Shown: one piece after another, positions 1 to 12,683 of the stretch
Layout: each line of letters opens with the position of its first letter
Position numbering within the stretch: position 1 is the first letter of the stretch
NCBI GenBank assembly: GCA_036346275.1
Contig: CM070721.1
Coordinates: 1,748,452-1,812,451, forward strand
Source: Otatea glauca
Lineage: Eukaryota; Streptophyta; Magnoliopsida; Poales; Poaceae
Direction of reading: 5' to 3'
Length of the DNA stretch: 64,000 bases
Program-made: the position numbers and the translations under genes
The notes under the pieces: generated by a model
What the model was told of the DNA's origin: nothing
What the model saw: only the letters and a program-made list of their open reading frames with translations
Databases searched by the model: none

Positions 1-81
1 ATTTTCGTTCCTACTTAAGGTTATCGAATTCATAAGGACTCGTCGCCGACGCTTTCAGAAATGAGTTACCCTCGTAAGTAG

Positions 82-2500
82 ATGATTGGCTCAAGACCAT
101 TGAGAGGAAGCCGCTCATTGCTCGGTGTGAAGACGATGAGAAAGTCTGTATGCTTCTTATCGATTACAAGGAAGGAATCTTTGAATGGTGGAAGAAATAT
201 TGTGTTGCTCATGAAGCCCCGCGGAGTATCACTTGGAATGAATTTGTTGTTGCTTTTCGTAATCTCTTTGCTTCACCTAGAGACAGTATGGTCACAGTAA
301 ATACGGAGCAGAATACTATTCTTGCACCTTGTTCAACATCTAAGAGTTGCTCTCAAGTGTCATCAACCAAACAAATCGGAAGATCGTGCGTGCATTATTT
401 GTGGAGAGATAGGACATACCGCTGACGAGCATGCGATTAATTGCTCCAATTGTGAAGGAAGTCATTCTCGGGAGAATGTCCTATGAGTGACATCACATGT
501 TACCTTTGTGAAGGCCGAGATCATGGTCCACTCAATGTCCTCTGAATCCAATAGTCACCGCTGTAATTCAAGCATCAAGAAAAGAATCTTGAGCCGTAGT
601 TGCTCCAGAGTCGTCAAGAAGAGGCGGAACGTCAGTTGCAAAAGTGGTGCCGCTCAAAGAGCTAAGGACACAATACCGTAACCCTGTTGGCCCTCATCAA
701 GAAGGTAGTAATTGGCAATCACCAACACATGTTTCTGTGCGATGAAGAAGGCCATTGGGCTAGTGAATGCCCTATGAAGCAACCAGATTCGACGCAACAA
801 GAAGACAACAATGTACTGTAGTGCACAACAAATGAACAGGTGTGTTATAAGCGTCATGAGGAAGGCCATTTTGTTAAGAAATGCCCGCGAAAGAATCTAG
901 AGTCTCCTACTGACGCGGTCCTTCCGAAGTTACCTCAGTCAAGTTCATAACGCCAAGAGTGAGCGAGAAAGTCGCAAGAGAAGTTTGTACGGAGAATCGG
1001 TTGAAGAAGAGGCATCCGAATGAAGACACCGCCTTAGTCGACGAATGCTCAAGGAAGAGAGGTGGACCTAAGCTTTGTTACACTGCAACAAGCACAGGCA
1101 TTTTGCTAACAATTGCCCTCATAAGGAAGTGATCGCACGATGCAAGTCAATCTCAATTTGTTCGATCAAAAACTTCACGCCAATACCAATCGAGGAAGTT
1201 TAGATCGATGATTTTAGCCTACGCAAGTGTCATACCCTCGTTTGTAAAAGAAAAGTGACTAGAGGTGAATTACATGTAAAGATTTTCGTGCCTAAATAAA
1301 TAAAGTAAAGATGGTTGAGAGGTTGATATGCGAAGTGTTGGAATAAAAGCATTAATGATAAAGGATGTTTCGAGTATTCCCTATGTTGTGGTTCACTTGA
1401 AGATGTTGCGTGTGCAACGATGATCGATTCGATGGTGTTTGTAAAGATTGTCGACGAGGAATTATCATGGTCGAAAGTACACTATTGCCCGATCTAACCT
1501 AGAATGTGATGGAGTTAAGTTGGAGAAAAGTTTCTAGCGAGCGATATTGGATATCAAACCCGAGATGCTACTCACGAAATGAATTGGTCGTCCGGACATA
1601 AAGTCATCCCCGAGTTTGGTCAAAGAATTGTGTCCGCTAAAAGCCCCGGAAGCGGGAAAATGGAATTTCAAATGACTACTGATTCGTGTTGGTGTGGAAG
1701 GTCAATAGTGTGGAAGTTGTCGACTTTGAAGAGGTATCGGTTGTTGGAGAGTATCAAGATGTGTTTAGAAGAATCCCACCGGATCGAGAGATCAAGTGTG
1801 TGATGGAGTTAGTCCACAGTACAACGCCAAAGTAAAGAGACCTCATCAAATGCCTATTGATGAGCTAGTTGAGATGAAGAAGCGGCCATCAAGAGTTGCT
1901 AGAAAGGTGGTTCGCTAGAACCAATTTGTCACCATAGGGAGCGCTGTTCTATTTAAAAATGGGAGCTTAGGAGGTGTATCGACCGTCGAGCATTTAATGA
2001 AGTGATGATTAAAAGGGTAAGTATTATTGCCCGGATCGTAATTTGTTTGATCGGTTAAAAGGAGTGGAGTGTCCTCAAGAATAGATCTTCGATCGAGTTA
2101 TCATTAGTTCGTAACACATGCGAGAGAATGTTCTTAGGTCGAGTTTTCTACGCAGATGGGCGAAGATGAGGTTACAGATGTATGCGCTAGAATGATCAAT
2201 GCCATTCTGAATTTATGGACATGACGACGGAGTTCCATGGGAAATTGGTCAAGCTGTTATGGTGTATAGGTGGGATGTCTTTGTTGCTTCAAGTCAAAAG
2301 GAAAGTATGCGAGCAGTTGGGATTAGTGTTGGAAAGATGGCTAGACTCATGGCTGTATGCTAAGCTTAGCAAATGTGACTTTTGGAAGGAGAAAGTTGAA
2401 TTTCTTGCCAGAAGATGTCTGCTAAAGGAGTTATCGTGGATCCAACAAAAAGCGATGTTACGTGGGAGCAGCCGAGACCGCTTAGGCATGTAGGAGAAGT
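82..2500 (+). pseudogene. Decayed Ty3/gypsy gag-pol (chromovirus-like)
   Basis: Plus-strand relic of a gypsy polyprotein. At 150-290 a frame reads like the conserved gag core (EGIFEWWKKY, WNEFVVAFRNLF). Several CCHC-like zinc-knuckle motifs follow, near 385-430, 500-545, 729-775, 841-885 and 1075-1130. Around 1740-1800 a text resembling the protease/RT linker appears (VVGEYQDVF, PPDREIKCV), then RT pieces (LFDRLKG near 2040; LYAKLSKCDFW and KVEFLA near 2355-2410). Frameshifts and stops occur throughout, and the sequence stops at about 2500, inside the RT region after VDPTK. The motif order is that of Tekay-type chromoviruses. The element cannot be active. Confidence 0.8.
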
Positions 2501-2514
2501 GTAGGAGAAGTATG

Positions 2515-2705
2515 GCTCTGATAGCACTTCTGTCGGGACCCGAATATGCAAATCCAGACCCTCTGTGTATACTGCACTAGTCCAGGATCACGCTAGTGCA
2601 CACAGGTTCAACATCAGTAAATATCACAATCATACATAGCGGAAATATTATGAAAGACATCATATGATACATACTACTAGTTGAATGACCTTATGGTCCA
2701 CTTAC
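2515..2705 (-). repeat. PBS/LTR junction fragment of a second gypsy element
   Basis: GCTCTGATAGCA at 2515-2526 is the reverse complement of a slightly mutated initiator-Met primer-binding site (normally TGGTATCAGAGC). It is followed by TGTCGGGACCC at 2531, a familiar grass gypsy LTR terminus. This places a minus-strand LTR from 2531, broken near 2700. Its text (ctctgtgtatactgcactag, then a GACCTTATGG block) is recognisably related to the start of the LTR region near 6390. Confidence 0.55.
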
Positions 2706-5160
2706 ATGACTATGCCTCGGCTGGCGAGCGGCTCAGGGACTCCCTGGCCGCCTCCGACCACTCCCCCTTTGGCCACCTCGACCACAGAAGGGAGCCCCGG
2801 CTCGTCGGGGATGGTCGGGACCACCCCGTGCCCCGGCTCGGCCGTCGGTCCGAAAATTGTCGCCCGCTCCTCCGGCAAATCCAACACCGCTGGGGACGAC
2901 TCCGCCTGTGGCAAGACGACCACCCCGGTATAGGTACTGCGCACAACAAATTGTCAGGGGTTGCTCGGACGACCCTACCACCACAAAAGTTGAGAGGCAG
3001 AAGGGGGTACTTACTGCGCCGAGCGGATGAGCGGCAGCCTCGCTTTCTTTGCCGGACCTCCTCGCGGAGGGGAGTCGGCTCTCCGTTTCCCCGGGGACGC
3101 CTCCACCGGAGGCGCAACGACGACGGCGCCCTCGACCGCGGCGCCCTCAACTACAACACCCCTAACCGCGGCGCCCTCGACTACAACACCCCCGACCACG
3201 GCACCCTCGATCGCGGCGCTCTCGACCGCTCCCCCTCGGCCACTTCGTCCTCCTCAGAAGACGCGGCAAGTAGCACCCGCCATGTCCTGGGTCGCGGCAC
3301 GAGGCGGTCGTCATCCTCCTCCTCGACCTCGCCCTGGACCACAGGAAAGGTCGGTGCCTCTCGGACGCTCGAACGCCGCGACGGGGCGGGATGACGAAAA
3401 ATGTATGAAAGCCGTACCTGGCGCGACGATTCCACGACAGCAGCGGGAGAACTCCCCCCTCGGGAGCTTAACGCCAAAGCTCGTGGCTCATTTGCATATC
3501 CGGGGCCGTCGCGGTGAAGCCGCCTCCGCTGGCAGCAGAGAGGCAAGGATCAGCAAAAGAAGGACCAAGGAGGCAGAAAGGGGGAAGCAAGCTCAGGCTC
3601 GGATGTCCCCGAGCTCGGGGCGTTCGAACTTACCACGACCCGGTCGCCCCACTCGACGTGGGGCTTCTTGGCAACTTGCCTCGGGGCGTCAGGAGCCGAC
3701 TTCTTACTCCCCTTCTTGCCCTTGACCAGACCAGGGAGCGGCAACAACTGCTTCGCCGTGTCCCAAAGCTCCCTGGTCGCCTGCGCGAGCTTATCACAAT
3801 AAGCATCCGAATCCGAGCCCCCGAGACCAGGGTCAAGGCAAAAGCTATTACCTCGCCGCTCCACCCCAAGATGTTCTTGGGGACGTTGCCGCCGAGATCG
3901 TAGGAGGTGGCAGCCTTCCCAAAGATCTCCTGCATCCTCGAGACGATCCAGGCCGCCTTCGGCGCTGTAAGAAGCCAAAAAAGAGAGCGTCAAGAACTCC
4001 GACCAAGGCCCAAAAGAGCTTAGGGTCGGGCAATGCTAACCCTCGTGGCCTTCCCGGGTGGCGTCGTGCCTCCCGGTGATCTCGTAGAAGGGATGCAACC
4101 TCTTCCGAAGAGGAAGCACCCGGTTCTACAAGTAGTTGTAAACGATCACTTGCCCCTTGAGCCCGCGCGTGGCGCAGATATGGATAAAGGCGACCGCCGC
4201 TTGGTCGGTCGCCGAGTCCTCAGGCTCCGGGGTCTCCCGCTTCCCGTCGATCGCAGCACCAATGTAAGCGAGCCCGCTTCGCTCGCCCTTCTTCAGATAG
4301 AACCACTTCTCCGTCCACGGTCCGAGCGAATCTCGGGTCGGGATTTGGAGGAAGGAACAAGGGAGTCCCGCCCGCAGCCGGAAGTAGAGACACCCGACGA
4401 CGGGGTCCTTCGCGGTACGGGACAAAGAATAAAAGCTGAAGAACAACGAGGGGGTGGGAAGAACGCCCAGGAACCCCTCGCAAAGATGAGCAAAAATGGA
4501 AAGGTGGAGGATGGAGTTTGGTACCAAATTAACAAGCTCGATCTCACATTGTGCGAAGACCGCAGCCAAGAAATCGCTCTCCGAGGTTCGCAGCCCGAAG
4601 AGCATATACTGCTCCGTACTCACGATCTCGTCGTCCCGAGGTTGCGGCACGTTCTCCCCGGACGGGAGCCGCCAGGTGAATGGATCCAGCAGCCCCAAAG
4701 TCTTCATCTCCTTCATCCGCTCCATGGTGAGCGTACTCCTCCCGAACTTCGCCATAAGGACAGGGGGGCGGGTTTGAAAGCAAAGGGCAGAAGGCACCGG
4801 CGCGGGAGAAGACAAGAACACGAGCAGCCGTGGGGGGAGGAACCCCGAAGGCAGTGGCCCCCCGGTCTTTAAAGACGCCTCGTCTACCGGCGTCACCGTC
4901 GCCTCAAAAGACGCACGCATAGCCAGCGGGCGGTAACCGAGGCGCCAAGGCCCTTCGAAACCCCTGCACGGGCGCCTTTCCACGCACCCGCCGAACTGTC
5001 CCTCCAACTTCCCCGTCCGCGGGACCCCTGGGCTTCCTGAGCCCACTCAGAAACAAGGTGCTGGAGTTCAAGTGTCGCCAAGAACGATCTCGCCAAAAAA
5101 AACACCCCGGAGCGGCCTTCCCTAGGTTTGAAAGGGAGCTCAAGAAACCCTGAACCCGAG
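2706..5160 (-). pseudogene. Antisense extra ORF of a Tat-lineage gypsy element (Transposase_28-like)
   Basis: The longest open stretch is 4126-5046 (306 codons). It contains text typical of the plant 'putative gypsy type transposon' domain (PF04195/Transposase_28): STEQYMLFGLR, LVNLVPNSILHLSIFAHLCE, FLGVLP and WTEKWFYLKK. Further minus-strand pieces run down to about 2700, with splice-like junctions (GTAAGT at about 3010). It lies antisense to, and upstream of, a plus-strand LTR (about 5165-6370). That is how the extra antisense ORFs of Grande/RIRE2-type Tat elements are arranged. Their function is unknown and this copy is disrupted. GC content is very high, so long open frames on the opposite strand are shadows. 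Confidence 0.65.
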
Positions 5161-5164
5161 CGAA

Positions 5165-6370
5165 GGAGTGATCCCTCCTCGAAAGACTTCAGACTCAAGA
5201 GTGCCTAGAGTCTCAGATCGCTTCTTGAGCCTCAGGGGCTGGTTGTCGAGGATCGGCCATCCTGACACGTGTCCGTACCCTGGGGCTTTAAGCGTCCTCC
5301 TCGACTGGGAGTGTTTCGGCCCGGCGGGGCTATCCCCGGGTTGTATGCGGACCTTGGCGATCTCCTCGGCCCCGACGCCCGCCCGGACTCCCATGTAAAG
5401 CGGCGCCCGAGTAATGAACGGATCGCTTCAAGCCCGCCTCAGACCAAAGGCCTCGCGAGGCCACGAAGGACACTCATCCCCGACCTAACCGACCGCTTTG
5501 CCGAGCTCGTCCCGACCAAGTAGGACGTCCGCCTCCCTCGCTGGTCGGACTCCCGACCTCCGACGACCGAGGTGATCCCCACCAAAGGCGGTATCGGGCC
5601 TCTCGCCGCCACTAGCCACGTGCCCTATGACCACGACCGCTTGAAGTGACCACACGGAGCAGTCGCTCCTTCCCTAAGCGGCGCAAAGGTTGCCAAAGTC
5701 AAAACTCGGTCCCAACATCCGATCCACGCGCAAGATGAGGGCACGCTCCCTCCCGAGGCGAGCCGGGACCACGCATTGCAACGCCATCCAGCGACAGTCC
5801 ACAGAGGCGTGTATGATGTTTCCCAAGAAAACGCCAGACTACTCTGCTCAGTGAGTCTACCAACCCGGCGTGGGCGAAACTAGACGGCGACCAGTCATCA
5901 AGACGGAGGACTGGGGTTCCTGGGACACTCTCCATCCTTCCCTCTCCCAATTCTCCATGTAACCCGCCCCTCCGTTTGTATAAAGGAGGCGTGGTCTTCT
6001 GTGATAGGGCAGCTCTCCCTTTTTCCGGCTAAGTCTTCGCGAACCGGCAGTAATACTTGTACACCCCCTATTCACCAAGCTCTCCTCGATCATCGCTCCC
6101 GAACGATCCCGAGGTCGAGCTCCCCTTTTAACACTCCCCAGAGAAGCCTTTAGTTCTTTTTCGCCCACGGGCAGGACTGGAGTAGAGCTGTTACCCGATC
6201 TAGGGGGCTCGAACCAGTATAAACATTGCGTTCCCTGTTTGGTTGTCCCTTTTTTCCGTGCTGCGCGCCCGCCGAGGTCCCTCCCCGGACGAGCGAGGCT
6301 CTGGGCCTCACCCCCTTGTACGATCCTTCCCCCTTTTCTTTGCGGTCGACGGTCCCGATCGTCGCCAGGA
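5165..6370 (+). repeat. LTR of the Tat-lineage gypsy element
   Basis: GC-rich, non-coding block. A TATA box (TATAAAGG, 5979-5986) is followed by the GGAGGCGTGG text and downstream motifs (GTAGAGCTGTTACCCG near 6182, then a TATAAACATTGCG-type R/U5 stretch near 6220) that I recognise from RIRE2/Grande-like LTRs. The exact TG...CA ends could not be fixed, so the boundaries are approximate. The body of the element to the left is truncated. Confidence 0.5.
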
Positions 6371-6375
6371 CCGGA

Positions 6376-9146
6376 TTTCTGAATTTGAACCTTCTGTGTA
6401 TAACCTGTGCTAGTAGAGAAAAAGCTAGCACACACAGTGGAAACAGTGATGACAACACATCCATATCACGAAGCATATAATATTAATTAAGCAAAAGGAT
6501 ATTAGCCTTATGGCCAATTATTACAAATAAGCAGCATCATGGCTTGAGTTCAATAAGAAACAACAGAAATGAAATAATAGCAATAAAGTAAGCCCATCCA
6601 TTTGCCCAACAGGCAATCGACTGGGGTTCACGTCGTAGCATTCCGGATCGCTTTCGTCGTGACCACAAGCATAGAACTCGTAGTCACCTTCAACTTCTGC
6701 GGACTCCTCTGTGGAAAGTTGGGGATGTTGCAAGGGTGAGCACAAAATGTACTCTGCAAGTCTTGGAAACATAATGCATGATAACTATATACAAGGCTAA
6801 ACAATTGAAGGCATAATATGGCTCTTTTATCATAAAGCAATGTTTAACTGTAAATACCAGTAGTAATTTCACAAAGCATCATTTGACCAAAATGTAAATA
6901 GCATACTAATTGAATTTGATATGACAACTAAAGCAGGTTCTAGCTACCTGACTGGCTCCATCTGCCAAACCATAACCCGAGAGTTCCATCTGCTCACGGA
7001 TTCCCAAACCATCATTTTCCTTGAAAACAAAACCATGAAATCTACAATGTGCAAGCGTACCTCGTCTGCCCTTGACCGTGGGCACGGCTACTTTACCCAC
7101 AAGACATGATCGACTCTTATTGTCATGCAATTAACACACTTCTTTTGGTGTGTCGGGCTGTCGACAGAGAGATCATGACAAGGCCTTTACAATGTACAAC
7201 CCCACTATTAACCTCGTCCGCTAAGGTTTCACCGCCGATGGGTTCTAGCTGTCCAATCGGAAGCCCCCTCTTGAGCCTGCCATCATCTGGCACTCACCAA
7301 CTGGCGAAGCTAATAATGAGATGCACAAATTATTTAGCCAGGTCGTACCCATATAAACTTGTGGTTGTACGGTAGTGCTTGGTCTATGATAACACATGCT
7401 TCGGTCCTTAATTGACTAGGGCGGAATATTCACATACCAAGGTCTCGTGCTTCTGCCTTGGTCTAAGCCATATTTTTCACTTTATTTCATTTAAATAACA
7501 ACAGCAACACCAATTGCCGTGACTTCACAAATAAGTTTCAACAATGCTTGAAGTGATTCTCATAATGGCATAATACCGAAACATTTAAGCTGGACTAAGC
7601 AATTCTATCGTCCCATTCTATTCTACTGGTTATCACCAAATAAAGTACCTAGTATTATCTAGGGTGACAAAAGCTTGTCATGATTAATGTCAATGAGGGT
7701 ATAACAAAGCTGGCATTTAACTAAACCCTAAAACTATATTTAAGGTACATTGCATAAAGTAAGCATGCATAATTTAAAACAACATAAAGTTTTCATAAAA
7801 TTTGGGATCAATATGTTCAAGACTTGCCTTCGCTGCCTCCTGCTAGTTCTACCTTCGACCGCTGTTTCGCTTGAGCTTCGACTGCCACGTGGAATTTAAT
7901 AAAAAAATCAAAAATTGAAAAGAATGATATTGGAAGATAGATCATGAATTTAGATGAATTTAGAAATTTGAATCACTGGAATCGGAGCTCGAACAAAGGG
8001 GAACAGGCTCCTAGAAGTTCCTCGGATCAGAAATTCGGAAAAATCAAAAAGGCTGACACGTGGCGCTTTGCGATTGCTTGGAATTTTTGGAATTTCTGGA
8101 AAAGAATAAAAAGAAAAAGATTTTTTGGCTGACAAGCGGGACCCACGAGTCAGAGACTCGGTCCACGGTGGACCAAGTCCACCGAGAGGGGTTCGGGTGG
8201 CGCGACAGACTTGCTGACGGGGACGACACGCGGCGGCGCTTAGGCGAGCGTGGCGACGCGACGCGGCCGACGTGGCACGCGACGGAGCGAGGCGGCGCGA
8301 TCGCGCGAAGGCGGCGCGACGAGGTGGCGGACGCGGCGGCGTGGTGACGCGAGACGCGACGCGGCGCTAAGCGCAGACAAAGCGGAAGCGGTTAGGCGGC
8401 GGTACATGCGAGCAAGCCAGAGGCGGGGAAGACGGCACGGTGAGGCGCAAAAACGCAGTGGAACCGAACCAGGGTAGAGGCAAAAGGGAGAGGGCGACGC
8501 GGCGAATCCGACGCGATCAACAACAACGACGAAGGCTCACCGGCGACGGCAAACGACGACGGAGAAGACCTCAGGCACGGCGGCGTTCGCAAGCGGCGGC
8601 GTCTCCGTGCGGCAGATGAAGGAAAGGAGAGGGGAAAAGGCGGCGGGCTTTAAATAGGCACGGACGCCGAGAGCTCGGCGCGGATACGACGCTAACGGCC
8701 GCGGAAATCTCGGCGACGGTTGCGGAGTCCGATGGCGCGACGGAGTCCGCATGGAAGACGGAGGCGAGGCGACTGACAGGCAGGGCCCGCGCGGCACGAC
8801 GCGGATTGGGCCACGCGAAGCTGGGCCGGGAGAGGGGAAAGCGGGCCGAGCGATGCGGGCGAAGATGGGCCGGGCGGCGAAGAAAGCAGGCCGAGCGGGG
8901 GGAAACGGCCCGCGCGGGGAGAGAGAAAGAAAAAGATTTTTCTTTTTGGGAATTTCCAAAAAAATAAGAAAAGCCAAAATAAATAGCAAATAAATTAGGA
9001 AAAATTCCAGAAAATTTGCTATATTTGTCTTTATTTAACCTAGTCCTTTGAACTCACTCTCTATTTTCATCCTGTCTTCGCGGAGATAATGTTACGCTTA
9101 AGAGCTAACATATTGGGAATCAGCGTAGGTAGCCTTAGATTTGATG
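6376..9146 (-). repeat. Long gypsy LTR (Tekay-like), probably solo
   Basis: About 2.8 kb without a plausible gene. The beginning repeats the LTR text seen at 2560-2700 (ctgtgtataacctgtgctag, then TTAGCCTTATGGCC). An AT-rich middle follows, then a CpG-rich stretch (about 8130-8930) full of GGCGCGG words, then an AT-rich end (CCTAGTCCTTTGAACTC near 9040). This composition profile is typical of the 2-3 kb LTRs of rice Tekay-type elements. Orientation is inferred from similarity to the PBS-linked fragment at 2515. No coding remnant is attached. MULE-1 inserted at its right edge or just beyond it. Confidence 0.5.
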
Positions 9147-9155
9147 AGGGAATGA

Positions 9156-9345
9156 TGAATTTTTTTAAATAATATATGTTTGATGAAAAATTACAGAAAT
9201 AATATACCAAAAAAACAGTTTTACCTACTTGTCGCACGTCCAAATTGCGACAAATATTTTATCGCAATTCCGAATTGCGATAATCTCTCTATCGCAATTT
9301 GGAATTGCGACAGAGCTGTCGCTACGGTTCAGCTCTCTGTCGTAA
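9156..9345 (+). repeat. MULE-1 left TIR with palindromic sub-repeats
   Basis: Inverted copy of 18088-18302. It contains about three short palindromes of the form TCGCAATTnnGAATTGCGA (around 9232, 9261 and 9290), usually followed by ACAGAG or ATAAT. These are candidate transposase-binding sites, by analogy with other MULEs. Confidence 0.9.
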
Positions 9346-10005
9346 GTGTCTCTATCGCAGTTAGGTTGCGCGACTGAGTTAAAAACTATTCGAAAAAATA
9401 TGGACGGTTGCTAGAATTATACAATTCAAACTAGGGTTCAATAAATTCAGAAAAATTCATATTTGTCAGTGATAATTCATGTAGTATTTGACAAAATTAT
9501 TTGTCAGTTAAAATTTTTGACAAAAAAAATCAAAATTCGTCGTTCGTCATTCTCTTTCGGTGTGCGATAAATTTCCAAATTTAACGACAAATCATAGTAA
9601 AATATTGAAATTATTGAATAAAACCTGTCATTGATATTACAAAGTGCAGGACTAACTCACAAACTGGGATAGAACATAGGTACATACCTTTGAGAATTTA
9701 TAAAACTAGGATACAACATAGGTACATACATGCCTTAGAGAATTTATGAAGCTGGGATACAACATATTCCATAGGTATATGCCTCTGGTGAAGGATTAAG
9801 TTACAAAACCATACATTCTATGGCCATGGTTGTCGGAATAGGGCATGGTCAAATAGACGATAGTTATCTATTGGTTGTTGACGGGGTACTACGTTTGGAT
9901 ACCTGATAGGGTTTAATGTAATATCATCGTCAGGATTCGGCGGACTACGAGAACGCAAGGTTCATGGCCTAGGTGGCATGAAATCATCATCGTCGTTGTC
10001 GTCAT

Positions 10006-11192
10006 TTATACGGTTAGGAGGTAACCCTCCTTTAGTGCTGGTTGAACGTCCTCTTGTATTGTTGCTTGAACGGTCTGTTGTAGTAGTGCTTGAACATCGA
10101 GGTCTAGGTGCCATGAAATCGTCGTCGTCATCGTCATCGTCATTTGCGTAGTTAGGAGCAAGCCCCCTTCGGTGGTGGTTGAACGTCCTCTTGAACTTAC
10201 TGTTACAACAGTACTGGGTGGACCTCTACCCCTCCAGTTAGATCCTCTTCTGCGTCTTCTGCACAAACCAGGCATCACACCACCGTCAAAGAGCATATAC
10301 ATCGCCGCGAATTCTGGGATATCATTGTTTAGCAACTCTTTATCCTCCGGGAATGACTAACACACAGGACGAGGATACGAATTAGTGAACTTATGGATAA
10401 TGCTAAAAAGATTAGTAGGGTGAACAAATAGAAAATAACTAACTTTAATATACTCTGCATACTTTCAGGCAGCATCAGTACCCTATAAAGTCTCGTAGAG
10501 AAACCTATAGCAGAAGGGTGGTCAGCTAGTTCGCACACCCTAAAATATCTTTGACGCTACCATTGCAAGTGCGCCTTGAGGTTGTCGGAGGTCACAAGGT
10601 TCGGACCAGAGGTTGTCACGTTATGCTTCGATAATGTCAGACGCCACTCTTGCAATTTGGAAACCACTGTTCTTAGGTTCTCCTTGAACGGCTTGAGCTT
10701 CCTCCTCGGTCTGTGATTACAATGGGGGTGCAAGTTGGGGTTGGGAAGAAGGGTTGCTTGGGTGGTGGGTGGTTTTATATCTCACTTAGTTTGAAAAAGC
10801 GGTCTCCGGTCGCCAGCGATCTACCAGAGTGCTAAGCAAACTCCTGTTGTACAGGAATCTCCTAGAGGCACCACGTCTATCCTGCGCATCGGCGACAATC
10901 GCCTCCACCATCCGTGCTACAGGCAGTAACCCCGCCGCTCTCAGCCTACAGAAAATATTGTAACAACTATTGGTTCACACGTACAAGATATAGTAAGGGA
11001 AGTATGGAAAAAATGCACGAACCTGGGAATCCATCGTAAGTCGATCCGCTATGCTCTCATCGGGGTCCACAAGTGAAGGGCACTAAGCTCGAATGGTGGC
11101 TCCCCGTCTAGAGGTGGCAAGGTGGCCAAACGACTCCGGTGAGTCGCGTTGATCACTGGGTCCAGCAACTCGTACTCCCCGACGTTCACCAT
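10006..11192 (-). pseudogene. MULE-1 plant-mobile-domain (MAIN-like) gene remnant
   Basis: Downstream of the transposase, same strand. A splice acceptor just before ATG at 11192 leads into VNVGEYELLDPV, RSRLATLPPLDGEPPFEL and LHLWTPMRA. Farther on (about 10920-10790) comes RRFLYNRSLLSTLVDRWRPE, a hallmark of PMD proteins (MAIN/MAIL1 family and transposon-borne relatives). The remainder of the domain is mostly deleted. A C-terminal low-complexity tail follows near 10335-10006. The role of PMD genes carried by MULEs is unknown. Cellular relatives act in silencing and genome stability. Confidence 0.75.
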
Positions 11193-12683
11193 ACCTGCAA
11201 TTGAATAAAACAATGTTAGTACGAAATCAAATGCACAATAAAATTGAATGCAGTGATTAGAAATAGAATTTGAATACAATAAAGGGATTAGATATTAAAA
11301 TCCACAAACGCTAACACCTTTGAAATCCATACATGCATCACACATACAAATTCGAACCAAATAGAATGTAATAATAACACATCCAACATCTACACACGCA
11401 TTACACATCCTATGTCCATACATTCATTACATATAGGAATTCGACATATCACATTGACATGCGAGTAAACTACTTCAATTTCATATGCAAAGCACATACA
11501 AACAATATCACGGCCTCTGAACTGTCGGGCAATACTTGAAAGTGTCTCTCTCCTTACAAACTGAATATTTCTTCACACGATACCCGTTTGTTGCATTGTC
11601 CATGTTGTTCCTTATACGTCTTATTTGTCGCCGCCCTACGCCCTTGAGCCTACTGACATCAGAAACCCACCGTGTATCCTCCCATCTCTGATGCTCTGTG
11701 AACAAACTCACCACTCGAAAGTCGTAAATTTCTCTGCTCCAAGTTGCCGTCACCAATTCTTTATTGAAGAATTGTGACAAGAATATACCTAGATCCATAC
11801 GGATTGTTGAGCCGGCAGTCATTATATGCGAGCATGGCTTGTGTAAGAGACGAGACTTGTTGCAGTTGCAGACACATGTTTACCAATGTAGAATGCATTC
11901 ATAAGCAACTTTACATCGGTTCATCCCACAACCGGCTTTCTGTTTACACAGTACCTCGAAACAAAGCTCCCTTGTACCCATCTTCATTGCTCTATGCATA
12001 TCTCCCTTTTTGCCTTTCTCCTCCATGTACGTACAGATCACCTCTGAGTATTTCACATCAGGATTATTCATACGGACTAACGCCCTAGCATGCGATCCAC
12101 AAAGTACTTCGCAATACCATGAAGAACACCCTCTATTATAGCAACAAGAGGAAGGGGTCTCAGGCTCCACATGACCCAATTGTAAACCTCAGCCAAATTT
12201 GTCGTCATAACCCCAAATCGGGCACCATCGGTGTCATAAAGCAATACCCATTTCTCCCTAGGCTCATGCTCTATCCATTTGGAGAAGCATTTTGTGGCTC
12301 TTCCATTCCTCCGGACCAAGTGCGGAGGGTCCGTGGGTAACACTTCCAATGCTATTGGGGCCTTCTCTCTGCCAGGAATTGGCCTCTTCGCTGCCTTCGC
12401 TGTATGACTTCGCACAACCTCTTAAAAAGCTTCGTAAGGTCCTTGTTCTTGAACTACTTGTAGAAGTTAGCACCCATGTGCCGCTTGCACCACCTACTTC
12501 GCAGATCAGGCTATGGATGTATTTCTTCTGCACCTTTTTGCAACTGCACGACCGTCTTCAACAGCCTAGGATGCCGATCGCGTATAACACACACTCCAAG
12601 CCGCTGATCCACGACGCCGACTTTCACGTTATTTAGAAACCAGAGCCAGCTTTCTGTGTTGTCACCCTCCACGAATGCGAGCG

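Noticed and set aside
4033..4872. 279-codon plus-strand open frame
   Set aside because: Shadow of the antisense Tat ORF; composition only.
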